Shown piece after piece: positions 1 to 9,498 of a stretch of DNA of 64,000 nt. How positions within the stretch are numbered: position 1 is the first letter of the stretch; every line of letters begins with the position of its first letter. Source of the DNA: Mucilaginibacter sp. KACC 22773 (lineage in GTDB: Bacteria; Bacteroidota; Bacteroidia; Sphingobacteriales; Sphingobacteriaceae); the NCBI RefSeq assembly GCF_028736215.1, contig NZ_CP117883.1:5456001-5520000 (forward strand), written 5' to 3'. The position numbers and the translations under genes are program-made. Under the pieces are notes generated by a model that saw only the letters and a list, made by a program, of their open reading frames with translations, was not told the origin of the DNA and searched no databases.

Positions 1-970
1 TACCTCTTTTTAAACTGTCGAGCATCCGCTTGAAACCTTCCGAGATATGGGTGGGCTGAGATTTCATTTGCTCGGTAAGAATATTATCAGCCGAATCGCC
101 GGCACCGGCAACGGATATAAATCCTTTAACCGGCTGGTCTATTGACGATAGCATACCCACCAGCGAGCCCTCGCTATGCCCCAGTATAATGATCCTCGAA
201 AAACGCTCATCCTCTGTTAAAAAATTAATCAGGTTTACGCCGTCTTCCACATAATCTTCAAAACGCAGCTGGTCTTCTGTGGTCGAACTTACACTTTTAC
301 CTACCAGGCGTTTATCATACCGCAGGGACGCTATGCCGCTTTTTCCCAATTCATTAGCAATCATTTTATAGGCGTTTGTGGCCAGGCCCAATTTGGGGCT
401 GTTGCCATCCCTGTCTGTAGGGCCCGATCCGGCAATAATAATTACTACAGGTATTTTGCCGGTTACGTTTTTGGGCATAGTTAAAGTGCCCGATATGCTG
501 CCGGCAAGATTTTTCACCAATACAGGTGTCTCTTCAACAGATGGATCCATCGCAAATGTAACAGCAGGACTACTGGTAGTTGAAGCTGTTACATCGGCAG
601 GTACGCCTTCAAACGGCTTTAAAAACAAACCTGTAAACTGGTTTTTATCATTTAACGCTATATTTAATAAATAGGTCCCTTTGCTAAACGCTGCTTTGTA
701 TGAAGCTATCGGGCTTGCAAACTTTACAAAATCGGTACGATCAAGGCTCCCCATTTGCGCTTTTAACTGCAGCGTGGTGGTTTTAAAACTTTCAAGCGGC
801 AGGCTGGTTTTCATTTCGGGACTAAAGTAGTTGAAAATGCTATCGGGCTGGTTGGTGTTATACAAATGTATAAACCTGTTAAGCGCAACTTTATAATTTG
901 CAGGCTCTGTTTGTGCAAATATGCGGCCTGCAAAACAAAGCAGCAATACTAAAAAACTAACTTTCTTCAT
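1..970 (-). CDS. secreted alpha/beta hydrolase, 3' part missing
   Basis: Open frame from an ATG at 970 running off the left edge; 323 codons are visible. Residues 1-20 form a signal peptide (MKKVSFLVLLLCFAGRIFAQ), so the protein should be exported to the periplasm. Residues about 25-120 look like a DUF3887-type small N-terminal domain. After about residue 150 an alpha/beta-hydrolase fold begins: an oxyanion-type segment GSGPTDRDG (181-189) and the nucleophile elbow GHSEGS with Ser266. The Asp and His of the triad would lie beyond the window. Family knowledge suggests an esterase or peptidase-like hydrolase; the substrate cannot be read from the sequence. It is divergent from the receptor gene at 1248, with 277 bp between them. 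Confidence 0.8.
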   Translation of the reverse strand, partial: MKKVSFLVLLLCFAGRIFAQTEPANYKVALNRFIHLYNTNQPDSIFNYFSPEMKTSLPLESFKTTTLQLKAQMGSLDRTDFVKFASPIASYKAAFSKGTYLLNIALNDKNQFTGLFLKPFEGVPADVTASTTSSPAVTFAMDPSVEETPVLVKNLAGSISGTLTMPKNVTGKIPVVIIIAGSGPTDRDGNSPKLGLATNAYKMIANELGKSGIASLRYDKRLVGKSVSSTTEDQLRFEDYVEDGVNLINFLTEDERFSRIIILGHSEGSLVGMLSSIDQPVKGFISVAGAGDSADNILTEQMKSQPTHISEGFKRMLDSLKRG

Positions 971-1247
971 GTTATGATATTCAAAAAGGGCTATTGCCGG
1001 TTTGATGCGAAATTAAGAAAAATCGTATCGGTTTCCTTTTTATTGATTTACTATATTTATTTTGATAAAGCATTGTTATGAACACTTGCAGCATTATACA
1101 CAAATCATAAATAGCAGGGCTGGCAACGCCAATATTAATATATCATGAAAAACAAATTATAATGATATTATCAGTTTAGTATTTTGTGTTATATTGCGAT
1201 ACATTTTCTAAACGTTACTTTATCGCAAATTTCTACATCAACTATTA

Positions 1248-3686
1248 ATGAAGGTTTTATTCGGAGGCATTTTTTTTGCAATCCTTACCGGAATGTGCTA
1301 TGGTTCTTTTGCACAAACAAAATCTTCGGTAATTCAGGGTAAAGTTTTGACAGAAACCAACAGCCCTGCCGAGGCAGCCACTGTTGTGCTCATGCTGGCG
1401 GCCGATTCTGCCATCATTAAATCAACCCTGGCCGATAAAACAGGATCTTACCAGCTAACCAATATAAAACCCGGCAGTTACATTATTTTGGCAAGCCAGA
1501 TAGGCAGCGCTAAAGTTTATGCAGGGCCATTTAGTTTAGTTGCCGGGCAAATATTTGGAGCGCCACCCATTACCCTCAAACAAACCAGCACCCAACTTAA
1601 GGATGTAACCGTAATAGCCCGCAGGCCATACATACAGGTTAAGCCGGGCAAAATTGTGCTTAATGTACAAAACAGTATCCTGGCCGATGGCAATTCGGCC
1701 TACGAGGTGCTGCGCCAGTCGCCGGGTGTACATGTGGGGGGCGATAAAGAATCATTAAGCATTACCGGCAGGCAACCCGCCCTTATTACCATTGATGGCC
1801 GCGCCACTAATTTAACCGGCGACGACCTTAACAACCTGTTACGCAGCATGCAAAGCAGCACCATCGATCAGATAGAAATCATCAATAGCGGATCGGCAAA
1901 GTATGATGCATCGGGTGGCGGTATTATCAACATTGTGCTAAAAAAGGGAAAAAATGTAGGAACCAACGGTACTTTAACTGCCGGGGCCGGATATGGCAAA
2001 TATGCCAAAGGCAGGGCCGGCATTGTTTTCAATAACCGGACGACAAAGGTTAACGTATTTGGCAATTATACTTTTGATGATAATAAAACTACGCGCATCA
2101 TTAACACCGACAGGAATATCAGCTACCACGACACCTTAAGTAACTACAATGTAGCCTATCATAATATCCAAAAAACACAAAACCACAATTTTAAAGCCGG
2201 GCTCGATTATTCGTTGTCGCCAGGGCAAAGTATTGGTTTTTTGGTGGGCGGTATAGTAACCGATAGTAAATTTATAAAAGATAATACTTTAAAAATATCC
2301 AATCAAAATAAGCTGGATTCTATCATCATTTCACAATCCAACCTTGACAGGGGCAGCAGCTTTTTAAATTATAATATTAATTATAACGCCGAACTGGATA
2401 AAAGCGGCAAAAGCCTTTCGGCCGATGCTACCTACTCTACTTATAGCCGCCACTCCAATGAATTTATTACCAACAATTTTTACACGCCCGGTGGCAGCAA
2501 TTACCGGGATGCCCAGCAATTGCAAAATATCTCGCCCTCCGGCATCCACATCTGGACGTTTAAAGCCGACTACGTAAACCCGCTTACCAAAACTTCGCGC
2601 ATTGAGGCAGGTGCAAAATACAACTATGCCAAAAGCGATAACAACCTTACATTTGGGCCCAGGGTTGGCAATGTTTATAAAGCTGATCCTGATTTTAGCA
2701 ACCGTTTTTTGTATGTCGAAAAAGTAAGCGCAGGATATATTAATTACATTAACAAAGTTGGCAAGTGGGATATTACTGCCGGCTTGCGGGCCGAAAACAC
2801 CAATTCAAAAGGAAGCTCGATAAGCAGCACACGGACAACCACTTCATATAACTATTTTGACCTGTTTCCGCAAACACAGGTAAGTTATACTTACAACCCC
2901 AAAAACGTCTTCGGCATAAGTTTCAACCGCGGCATCCACCGGCCCGATTACCAGGACATCAACCCGTTTTTATATTACACCGATCCGTACGATTACCGGT
3001 CGGGCAATAAAAATTTAAAACCCGAGTATACCAATACCATCCAGCTATCGCATACTTACAACGATACCTTTATCACTACGTTATATTACAACCAAACCAA
3101 TGATGCATACGATTTTCCGGTTTACCGGCAAAACGATACCACCAAGGTTAATATAACCGAGCGTAAAAACTTTGGCCATATTTACGTATACGGAATATCA
3201 TTTTACGCGCCTGTACAATTTACCAAATGGTGGTCGGCAAATTTTAATTTAGACGCATCATATATACGCTACAAGGCTTACCCGGTTAATGGCAGTTTTA
3301 ATAAAGCATCGCAGGACATTATTTTTAACAGCACCCAAACCTTTGCAATTAGCAGCACCATAGCTGCCGAAATTACCGGCAGGTACGAATCGCCAACTTT
3401 ATACGGTGTAAACCAACTTAAACAAAGCTATGCGGTTAATGCCGGCATCAGCAAAAGTATTTTTAACAAACGCGCAAGTATTAAAATAAATTTAAATGAT
3501 GTTTTTAATACTGACCGTGACCGCAATCATGCCATGTACCAAAACATCGATCTATCGGAATACAATAAAAAAGAAACCCGGATAGTGCGAATTGGATTTT
3601 CGTATCGTTTTGGTAAAACATCGGTTAAATCGGCCACTAAACACAATACAGGTAGCGATGATGAGCAGCGCCGTACCGGTAATTAA
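1248..3686 (+). CDS. TonB-dependent receptor-like outer-membrane beta-barrel protein
   Basis: 812 residues. A signal peptide (about 1-22, ending SFAQ) is followed by a carboxypeptidase-regulatory-like beta-sandwich (about 27-115, with GSYQLTNIKPGSY), a plug domain (about 120-235, containing LRQSPGVHV and the typical IEIINSGSAKYDASGGG stretch) and a long barrel rich in aromatic residues and Asn/Thr, ending in the C-terminal IGFSYRF-type strand followed by a charged tail. This is the organisation of the Bacteroidota outer-membrane beta-barrel family with a CarboxypepD-reg domain. It probably imports or binds a ligand at the outer membrane with TonB. No partner gene (SusD, sigma/anti-sigma) is next to it, so the ligand is unknown. 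Confidence 0.85.
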   Translation: MKVLFGGIFFAILTGMCYGSFAQTKSSVIQGKVLTETNSPAEAATVVLMLAADSAIIKSTLADKTGSYQLTNIKPGSYIILASQIGSAKVYAGPFSLVAGQIFGAPPITLKQTSTQLKDVTVIARRPYIQVKPGKIVLNVQNSILADGNSAYEVLRQSPGVHVGGDKESLSITGRQPALITIDGRATNLTGDDLNNLLRSMQSSTIDQIEIINSGSAKYDASGGGIINIVLKKGKNVGTNGTLTAGAGYGKYAKGRAGIVFNNRTTKVNVFGNYTFDDNKTTRIINTDRNISYHDTLSNYNVAYHNIQKTQNHNFKAGLDYSLSPGQSIGFLVGGIVTDSKFIKDNTLKISNQNKLDSIIISQSNLDRGSSFLNYNINYNAELDKSGKSLSADATYSTYSRHSNEFITNNFYTPGGSNYRDAQQLQNISPSGIHIWTFKADYVNPLTKTSRIEAGAKYNYAKSDNNLTFGPRVGNVYKADPDFSNRFLYVEKVSAGYINYINKVGKWDITAGLRAENTNSKGSSISSTRTTTSYNYFDLFPQTQVSYTYNPKNVFGISFNRGIHRPDYQDINPFLYYTDPYDYRSGNKNLKPEYTNTIQLSHTYNDTFITTLYYNQTNDAYDFPVYRQNDTTKVNITERKNFGHIYVYGISFYAPVQFTKWWSANFNLDASYIRYKAYPVNGSFNKASQDIIFNSTQTFAISSTIAAEITGRYESPTLYGVNQLKQSYAVNAGISKSIFNKRASIKINLNDVFNTDRDRNHAMYQNIDLSEYNKKETRIVRIGFSYRFGKTSVKSATKHNTGSDDEQRRTGN

Positions 3687-3802
3687 GGTAATGTTGTGTT
3701 AACAGTGAAATGGAGGATAGTATTCAGTTGAAAACCCGAAGTCAAGGGTAAAAAACAGAGACCCGGGCTTAGAATTATATATTTTGGAGTTGCAAATTGA
3801 GT

Positions 3803-4033
3803 TTACCTGATCCGGATCTCCGGATATTTACCCTTTATCTGGGTAACAAAAAAATGCCCTAATGATTCGGCACCCATGAATTTTTTGAACGAAGCATTTG
3901 AAACGCCAAAATATTGCCATACCCCTCCGCTGTCCCTAAATTCGAGTTCTAATATTTTTGAAGAGGGATCATAGCCGGCGCTATTTAGTGCAGATGATTG
4001 TACCGACTGCCTTTGCATAACTTGCTTTTGCAT
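3803..4033 (-). CDS. KTSC domain protein
   Basis: 76 residues, almost all a KTSC domain (named for its occurrence at the C-terminus of some lysyl-tRNA synthetases): the VQSSALNSAGYDP start, the ILELEFRDSG strand, WQYFGV, and the FFVTQIKGKYP end. KTSC domains are thought to bind nucleic acid or mediate contacts; the function of stand-alone versions is not established. The start could be ATG 4033 or the in-frame ATG at 4018. It follows the DUF1634 gene on the same strand after 52 bp and may be co-transcribed with it. Confidence 0.75.
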   Translation of the reverse strand: MQKQVMQRQSVQSSALNSAGYDPSSKILELEFRDSGGVWQYFGVSNASFKKFMGAESLGHFFVTQIKGKYPEIRIR

Positions 4034-4085
4034 AATACTTTATAGTTAATACAATGCGCAAAAGACAAAAAGGTTTTAAATACTT

Positions 4086-4466
4086 TTATCCTGCATGCCC
4101 GCTCAGCATGCTGGCCATGATAATCAGCAACACCAGCATGGTGATGCCCAGGTACAAATAATCCTTTTCAATTACAAAACCAATGGCCGAAAACACCACA
4201 CGTATAATGGGGGTAGCTATTAATAATATAATACCGGCCTGAATAATGGCACGGCCACGGCCGGTGAAAATACCATGCAGAATCCCCCCAACGCTCGCCA
4301 CAAAATCGGGCACGCCTTTAAAGGTGCTATAGTCTACCTGGGTTTGCCCGTGCCTGTACAGGTACAACACCCCACCAATAAAAACAACGCTCATGGATAT
4401 TAATACGCCTGCGCGCAATATCCAGCCTATAATGGCTTGCATGTCGGTATCCTTAAATTTGGTCAT
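4086..4466 (-). CDS. DUF1634 membrane protein
   Basis: 126 residues with three hydrophobic segments: about 12-32 (ILRAGVLISMSVVFIGGVLYLY), about 74-96 and about 101-121. The pattern, including the basic loop before the second helix (GRGRAIIQAGIILLIATP), fits DUF1634. In many genomes this family is encoded next to a TauE/SafE-type transporter and is thought to work with it. Here the nearest TauE gene lies about 23 kb away (27309). Start ATG 4466 is used; ATG 4442 is an alternative. The hypothetical gene 24 bp upstream reads in the same direction, so the two probably share a transcript. Confidence 0.75.
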   Translation of the reverse strand: MTKFKDTDMQAIIGWILRAGVLISMSVVFIGGVLYLYRHGQTQVDYSTFKGVPDFVASVGGILHGIFTGRGRAIIQAGIILLIATPIIRVVFSAIGFVIEKDYLYLGITMLVLLIIMASMLSGHAG

Positions 4467-4490
4467 TTAGTTGTGGTCATTATTCATCGA

Positions 4491-5498
4491 CTAAACAGCA
4501 GGATACCGTCTCCTCAGCAAGTTATAAAACTTCTCTGCGGTTGCGGCTTTACCTTCCCAGTTGTTTTTGGCAACGTAATTAGTTTTCAAAAAGCGCTCGG
4601 CTTCTTCGTAGGTATTAAAGCGGTTTACTATCTCAATAGCTTCGCTGTAGGCCAGGCTGTAACCGTTAAACAAGTCTTTGATATAAAGTAGTTTATCGTT
4701 CAGGTTTATGGCCGATTTTAGGTCGGTAATGGGCAGCGCATTAGCTGATGTAGGCAAGTTTTTGTCCCGCTCTGCTATTTGCGCCGATATTTTTTGATTA
4801 AAGGTGAGTACTTTATCAGCCTCTTCTTTTACAGGTTCAACTTTAGCCACCATCGGTTTAAATAGGTCTGGCAGTGGCGCGGGTGCTGGTTTTTCAATCA
4901 CCGGCTTGGCCAGGGTAACGGATTCCAATGGTTTTACTTCTTCCTCTGGTTCACCGGCTTCATCCAACACTATTTCTTGTTCCGGAGTTTCTAAACCCTC
5001 GCTTTCAAATGTATAGGGATCTTCGGTGCTATCTGCCTCCAGGTTAATTACCGGGGTTGGTTCTTCATTAGCAGGGGCAGGCAGCTCTATTTCGGGTTTA
5101 ACAGGGTTATAGGGTACGTGAACGGGAGGTTCGGCTTCATTGGTTAATTCCAGCCTGGTTTCAACCACCGGTTTCTGCTGAACCATAGGTTCAAAAAAGC
5201 GACGTTCGTGTAATGGCTCTTGCTTTGTTACCGGTGTGGCTGTAACCACGGGCCTGGGCTTTTCAATTGCAGGCTCCGGCTTAATTATAGCCAGTTCCGG
5301 TTTATCGGCTGGCGTGGTTTTGCGCTCATGTATTTTGCGCAGTATTTCGGCATGATCTTTTAAAAAATGGGCATTAGCTACAAAAAGCTCCAGTTCAAGT
5401 TCATTCAAATCGCTGTTTTCGGCTTTCAGGTAATCATATTGGTCATTAAGCTCTTGTAAAATACCACCAATCTTTTTAAAAATATCCATTTGCTTCAT
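4491..5498 (-). CDS. hypothetical protein with Pro/Glu-rich linker
   Basis: Not assigned to a named family. From ATG 5498 the protein has 335 residues; another ATG at 5489 (MDIFKKIGG) is also plausible, while the open frame to 5573 would need a GTG start. The N-terminal ~60 residues are predicted helical and coiled-coil-like (ELNDQYDYLKAENSDLNELE). A ~170-residue linker rich in Pro, Glu, Lys and Val follows. The C-terminal ~100 residues form a conserved-looking helical domain (LPITDLKSAINLNDKLLYIK, then YEEAERFLKTNY and FYNLLRRRYP). The composition suggests a cytoplasmic scaffold or adaptor, which is only an inference. It lies upstream of the DUF1634 gene in a likely operon and is divergent from tdk. 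Confidence 0.65.
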   Translation of the reverse strand: MKQMDIFKKIGGILQELNDQYDYLKAENSDLNELELELFVANAHFLKDHAEILRKIHERKTTPADKPELAIIKPEPAIEKPRPVVTATPVTKQEPLHERRFFEPMVQQKPVVETRLELTNEAEPPVHVPYNPVKPEIELPAPANEEPTPVINLEADSTEDPYTFESEGLETPEQEIVLDEAGEPEEEVKPLESVTLAKPVIEKPAPAPLPDLFKPMVAKVEPVKEEADKVLTFNQKISAQIAERDKNLPTSANALPITDLKSAINLNDKLLYIKDLFNGYSLAYSEAIEIVNRFNTYEEAERFLKTNYVAKNNWEGKAATAEKFYNLLRRRYPAV

Positions 5499-5693
5499 GG
5501 CTTCAATGTTGGGAAAATGCTTACCAAAAATAGGATAAAATTCTGATATTTGGCGCCGTGCTATACCATACACGTTGTATGCTGTAGTTACAATATGAAT
5601 ATCAGTTGCTTTGTTTTACATCTTCCGTTTTTTTCTTTTCGGGTTAAGGAGACAAGGTTTTAATATCGAGATTTGGCAATCACACCAGGTTTT

Positions 5694-5745
5694 TGAGATT
5701 TAGCGTTTGGGACTTAGGATTTAGAGTTTAATATTTAGGTTTTTA
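5694..5745. repeat. reiterated-word tract upstream of tdk
   Basis: AT-rich tract of repeated short words (GATTTAGCGTTT, GACTTAGGATTTAGAG, TTTAATATTTAGG) between the divergent hypothetical gene and tdk. It is of the same general type as the other word tracts in this window, but without a mirrored partner that I can see. Confidence 0.5.
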
Positions 5746-5753
5746 TTTAAAGA

Positions 5754-6326
5754 ATGGTTTACCACGAAGATGTTTTTAGGCGTAAAAGTGAATCAGGTGG
5801 CAGTATTGAACTGGTATGCGGATCGATGTTTTCGGGCAAAACCGAAGAGCTTATCCGCAGGCTAAACCGTGCACGAATAGCTAAACTAAAAGTAGAGATA
5901 TTTAGCCCAAAATCAGATACACGTTACAGCGACGATGCCATCGTTTCGCACAATGCCAACAGGTTTAGCTCAACACCTGTTGATAGTGCATCGGCTATAT
6001 TGTTGCTCACCAATGATGCCCACGTGATAGGGATAGACGAAGCGCAATTTTTTGACGACCAATTACCCGAGGTTTGCAATATACTGGCTAATAAAGGCAT
6101 CCGCGTAATAGTTGCCGGGTTGGACATGGATTTTAAGGGCCGCCCTTTTGGCCCCATGCCAGCCATTATGGCCATTGCCGAATCGGTTACCAAACTGCAT
6201 GCCGTTTGTGTGCAATGCGGCAACCCCGCTTTGTATTCCTATCGCCTTGTACCCGATAACGCCCGAATCCTTTTGGGCGAAAAAGAAAGCTACGAACCTC
6301 GCTGCCGCATTTGTTATAATAGCTAA
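5754..6326 (+). CDS. tdk: thymidine kinase
   Basis: 190 residues, the normal length of a type II thymidine kinase, which phosphorylates thymidine with ATP in the dTMP salvage pathway. Visible motifs are the P-loop GSMFSGKT (23-30), the Walker-B-like DEAQFF (95-100), the lasso/dNTP loop GLDMDFKGRPFG, and the structural zinc site C152-x2-C155 with C184-x2-C187. The frame begins with ATG 5754, just after the AT-rich word tract. It is followed by an orphan response regulator after 169 bp. Confidence 0.95.
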   Translation: MVYHEDVFRRKSESGGSIELVCGSMFSGKTEELIRRLNRARIAKLKVEIFSPKSDTRYSDDAIVSHNANRFSSTPVDSASAILLLTNDAHVIGIDEAQFFDDQLPEVCNILANKGIRVIVAGLDMDFKGRPFGPMPAIMAIAESVTKLHAVCVQCGNPALYSYRLVPDNARILLGEKESYEPRCRICYNS

Positions 6327-6495
6327 GGTAATTTATAGCCTAAAGTTTTTTTGGGGTATAAGCCAAATTGCCAAAACAAAAGGTATTCTGTTTGTTATTA
6401 TAGCACCGGTTCTGTTTAATTTTAAATGAATTATAGGAAAATTTTATAATTTTTAATTAAAGTTAACTATATTCGGTCTTAACTATCAATACCTT

Positions 6496-6864
6496 ATGGC
6501 TAAGAAAATTTTAGTGATTGAAGATGATAAAGACATCAGGGATACCATAGCGTACGTTCTGGAAGAGGAAGGTTACGAAGTTGTGGCCTCGGACAATGCC
6601 CGGATCCTTAAAAAGCTTTTAGAGATAAACCCGGACCTTATTCTGCTGGATAACTGGCTTACCGACTGGAAAAGCGATGCCAGCGGCCAGGAAATAAGCA
6701 AGGGCCTTAAAAGCGACCCAGCCACAAGTCATATACCGGTTGTCATGATATCTGCTGTAAACAATATTGAAGAAATTACCAAAGCGGGCAGTGCTAACGG
6801 CTACCTTAAAAAGCCTTTCGATTTAACCGAACTAACCAGGACAGTGAAAAAACACTTAGAATAA
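6496..6864 (+). CDS. single-domain response regulator
   Basis: 122 residues, a receiver domain only. The acidic pocket E9-D10-D11 (VIEDDKD), the phospho-acceptor D52 (ILLDNWL), switch Ser86 (VMISAVNN) and the conserved Lys before Pro (YLKKPFD, K105/K106) are all present, so it should be phosphorylatable. It has no output domain and no histidine kinase beside it, so it probably acts through protein contacts or in a phosphorelay. A strong terminator follows at 6887. Confidence 0.88.
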   Translation: MAKKILVIEDDKDIRDTIAYVLEEEGYEVVASDNARILKKLLEINPDLILLDNWLTDWKSDASGQEISKGLKSDPATSHIPVVMISAVNNIEEITKAGSANGYLKKPFDLTELTRTVKKHLE

Positions 6865-6886
6865 TTTGTAAAACAATAAAGCCCAA

Positions 6887-6920
6887 AAGGCCTTCCACAG
6901 TCTCGGAAGGCCTTTTTTTT
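6887..6920. terminator. bidirectional intrinsic terminator
   Basis: Perfect 10-bp stem AAGGCCTTCC / GGAAGGCCTT with an 8-nt loop, followed by a T run on the plus strand and preceded by an A-rich stretch. It lies between the convergent response regulator and FecA-like receptor genes and can serve both. Confidence 0.9.
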
Positions 6921-6922
6921 AT

Positions 6923-9103
6923 TTAAAGCTTAATTCCAAAGCCTACATAAAATGTGCGGCCATCTGCCGGCAAAATACCCGGCCCGGGGTACATGTTAAT
7001 ACGGCGTGTATAATATTGGGCATTAAACAAATTATTGATTCCGGCGCTGATATGGTAGTTTTTAAAAAACCGGTAGTTGAACGCCCAGTCAGCCACATGA
7101 TAAGCGGGTACTATCCCAGTAGCACCGGTTGAGTTGAATACCGTATTATTGGCATCGCTGTAGCTTTTACTGGTATAACTCAGCTGCAGGGTACTGCTTA
7201 CAGGGCCGCTTAAAAAAGTAAGACCGGTACGGTTTATCCAGTCGGGCACATTTTCAAGGTGGTTACCGGCCAGGCTGATGTTTTTACCTGCCTGATTAAT
7301 TGCCCCGGTGACGTAGCGCCCGTGCGTATAAGCAAGTGAATTAAACAGCCGGATGTCGCTGCCGGCACGGGCATTAAACGAACGGAGTAATGATACTTCC
7401 GTATAAGCCTCGATCCCCTTGGCCACACCATTGCCAATATTAGTTAAATACAAATGGCTTACATTTTGGGCGTCGGTTTGGGTGAGCGTTCCTGCCCTAT
7501 TGTTGTAGCGTACATAAAAGCCATTAATATCAAAACTAAGTATAGCACCTACGTTGCCGCGGTAACCCATATCTATATCATATCCCCGGCTATCTTTAAT
7601 GTCAGGGTCAATCACTGTCAGGTTATCAGCAGGAGTAACAGCCGCATACAGGTAGGGGCGGTAAGCCTGCGATATATTGCCGTATAGCTGGCTGCCATTC
7701 CCGAACTGGTACTGTAACCCCGTGCCAAATAGCGGGAAGTTGCGGTTCCCTTTATAGCCAATGGGGAAGGTTGCATTGCTGATAACGCCCGATGTTGTCG
7801 ATTTGATGACTTCGTACCGTACTCCCGGCGTTATGGTAAATTGTGGCGTAACCTGGAAAATGTTCTCGGCAAAGGCTGCATAATTGATAGAGTGGAGCCT
7901 TAAATCTATTCCATAAGGTTTAACCAGCGTTAAATCGAAATCGGAGGCGATGGTGCCTACACCTTTTTGCTTGCGTTTGGTGGTTTCTTCAAAATATCTT
8001 ACCCCGGTGGTAAAGGTACTTTTAAGATCGCCCAATTTGTAGGTATGCAGTAAACGTGCTTCGGTAGTAAAGCCTGCATAATAATCCCGGTCTACCTGGC
8101 GTGGGTTAAATGTTTTCAGGCTGGTATTAACGGTATCTTTAATGTTAGGCGTATTAATAAACTGTACACTGTTACGTTGGCCAAATACCACATGCGATGT
8201 AATCTCTAACCGGGTATTGCTGTTAAACGCGTAATTGAATAACAAAGCCGGGATATTAATTTCGGGGTTGAAAAAGTTCCTGGCCCTGAATGATTGCCGG
8301 TTATCAGCCGCAAATTGAGCATCTGTTAAGCCGCCCGCTATTTGCTGCACATAATCTGACCTTGAAAACTGCAATGCTATGCTGCCCTTGCTATTAAACT
8401 GGTATTTGATATTGGCATAGTACGAGTGGTAATCAAAAGCCGCGTTAGGCCGCCAGCCGTCGCCCCGGCGGGTGGAGTAAAAGGCATAATAGCTCAGTTT
8501 GCCAACTTTACCGCCAATGGCATTGTAGGAGTTAAAAAAGTTATTTGAACCGGCAGTTTGTTCGCTCTCAAAACCAAAAACTTTGGTGCTGTCACCCTCT
8601 TTAATTTTATAGTTTACCATGCCGCCAAACTGGGGGCCAAACTGTAACGCGGCCGAGCCCCGTACAAACTGTACTTCGCCAATGGCCTGGAAGGGTACAT
8701 TGTAGTGATTTTCGGGGTAGCCAAATGCGTCGGAGTTGGTATTGTATCCGTTTTGCCGCATGTTCATCTCGATAGACCGGTGCGGATCGGTCCCCCTGCT
8801 GCCTATATTTAATTGCAGACCGGCGCCATCCATTTCCCAAACATTAAGGCCAGGCACTTTGGCAAACAGCATTCGGGCGGAGTTATTGACCAGGGTAATT
8901 TTACCGGCATCAGGGTAAATTAAATGCGTACGCTTACCTGCAAAAATATAAGTACCCTGCACATTGGACAGGTATTTTGCTCTGCTTTCTTTAATAATCA
9001 CACTATCCAGGTGCAGGGTATCCCTGGTGCTCTTTTGCGCCTGGGCATAGCCGGATGCCATGATGGATAGTATAAATAGGGTTATTTTATAAAAATTGTT
9101 CAT
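6923..9103 (-). CDS. FecA-like TonB-dependent receptor
   Basis: 726 residues with a signal peptide (about 1-22, ending YAQAQ), a plug domain with the FecA/siderophore-receptor signature (NIGSRGTDPHRSIEMNMRQN at about 99-118, then VRGSAALQFGPQFGGMVNYK), and a 22-strand-type barrel ending in GFGIKL. It lacks the N-terminal carboxypeptidase-like domain of the other receptors here. The likely substrate is ferric citrate or a related ferric chelate; this is family inference only. No fecI/fecR-type regulator is adjacent and no Fur-like operator was seen upstream. The 395 bp before its start are AT-rich, and the promoter seen there serves the divergent GH13 gene. Confidence 0.8.
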   Translation of the reverse strand: MNNFYKITLFILSIMASGYAQAQKSTRDTLHLDSVIIKESRAKYLSNVQGTYIFAGKRTHLIYPDAGKITLVNNSARMLFAKVPGLNVWEMDGAGLQLNIGSRGTDPHRSIEMNMRQNGYNTNSDAFGYPENHYNVPFQAIGEVQFVRGSAALQFGPQFGGMVNYKIKEGDSTKVFGFESEQTAGSNNFFNSYNAIGGKVGKLSYYAFYSTRRGDGWRPNAAFDYHSYYANIKYQFNSKGSIALQFSRSDYVQQIAGGLTDAQFAADNRQSFRARNFFNPEINIPALLFNYAFNSNTRLEITSHVVFGQRNSVQFINTPNIKDTVNTSLKTFNPRQVDRDYYAGFTTEARLLHTYKLGDLKSTFTTGVRYFEETTKRKQKGVGTIASDFDLTLVKPYGIDLRLHSINYAAFAENIFQVTPQFTITPGVRYEVIKSTTSGVISNATFPIGYKGNRNFPLFGTGLQYQFGNGSQLYGNISQAYRPYLYAAVTPADNLTVIDPDIKDSRGYDIDMGYRGNVGAILSFDINGFYVRYNNRAGTLTQTDAQNVSHLYLTNIGNGVAKGIEAYTEVSLLRSFNARAGSDIRLFNSLAYTHGRYVTGAINQAGKNISLAGNHLENVPDWINRTGLTFLSGPVSSTLQLSYTSKSYSDANNTVFNSTGATGIVPAYHVADWAFNYRFFKNYHISAGINNLFNAQYYTRRINMYPGPGILPADGRTFYVGFGIKL

Positions 9104-9341
9104 AAGTTTAAATTGATAGTATAGGCGTATAACCTGGCATGATTAAGCAATACTATGGCGAATGTTCTTTTCAAGAATGATTCTAAATAAGCACAATGCT
9201 AAGTATAATTTTTGTGGATTGACAGGTTTATTTAAAATATTCATGCTGCTGTGCATATGGCGCCGTTAAAGTAGCAAGCATCCGGTCTGCCGCGCAGCGT
9301 CTCGATCACTATATCCGGTTATCTGAAAATGGCAGCGCCTA

Positions 9342-9372
9342 TTGTTTCTTAAAACCTAATTATATACTTTTG
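9342..9372 (+). promoter_or_regulatory. Bacteroidota-type promoter for the GH13 gene
   Basis: TTG at 9342-9344 and TACTTTTG at 9365-9372, separated by 20 bp; the second element matches the Bacteroidota -7 consensus TAnnTTTG exactly. The transcript would start near 9376, giving a 5' UTR of about 120 nt before ATG 9499. Apart from this, the interval 9104-9498 shows no gene. Confidence 0.5.
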
Positions 9373-9498
9373 TAAACGCTTGGTTTTCATAGCATAACCC
9401 CAGTTGCTATTTTTGAGAAATTTATTTTAGGTGTTGTTATACTTAAAATAGAAAATTCAGGTTACTTTTATACGGCCAATTTTATAAACACAAAATAT

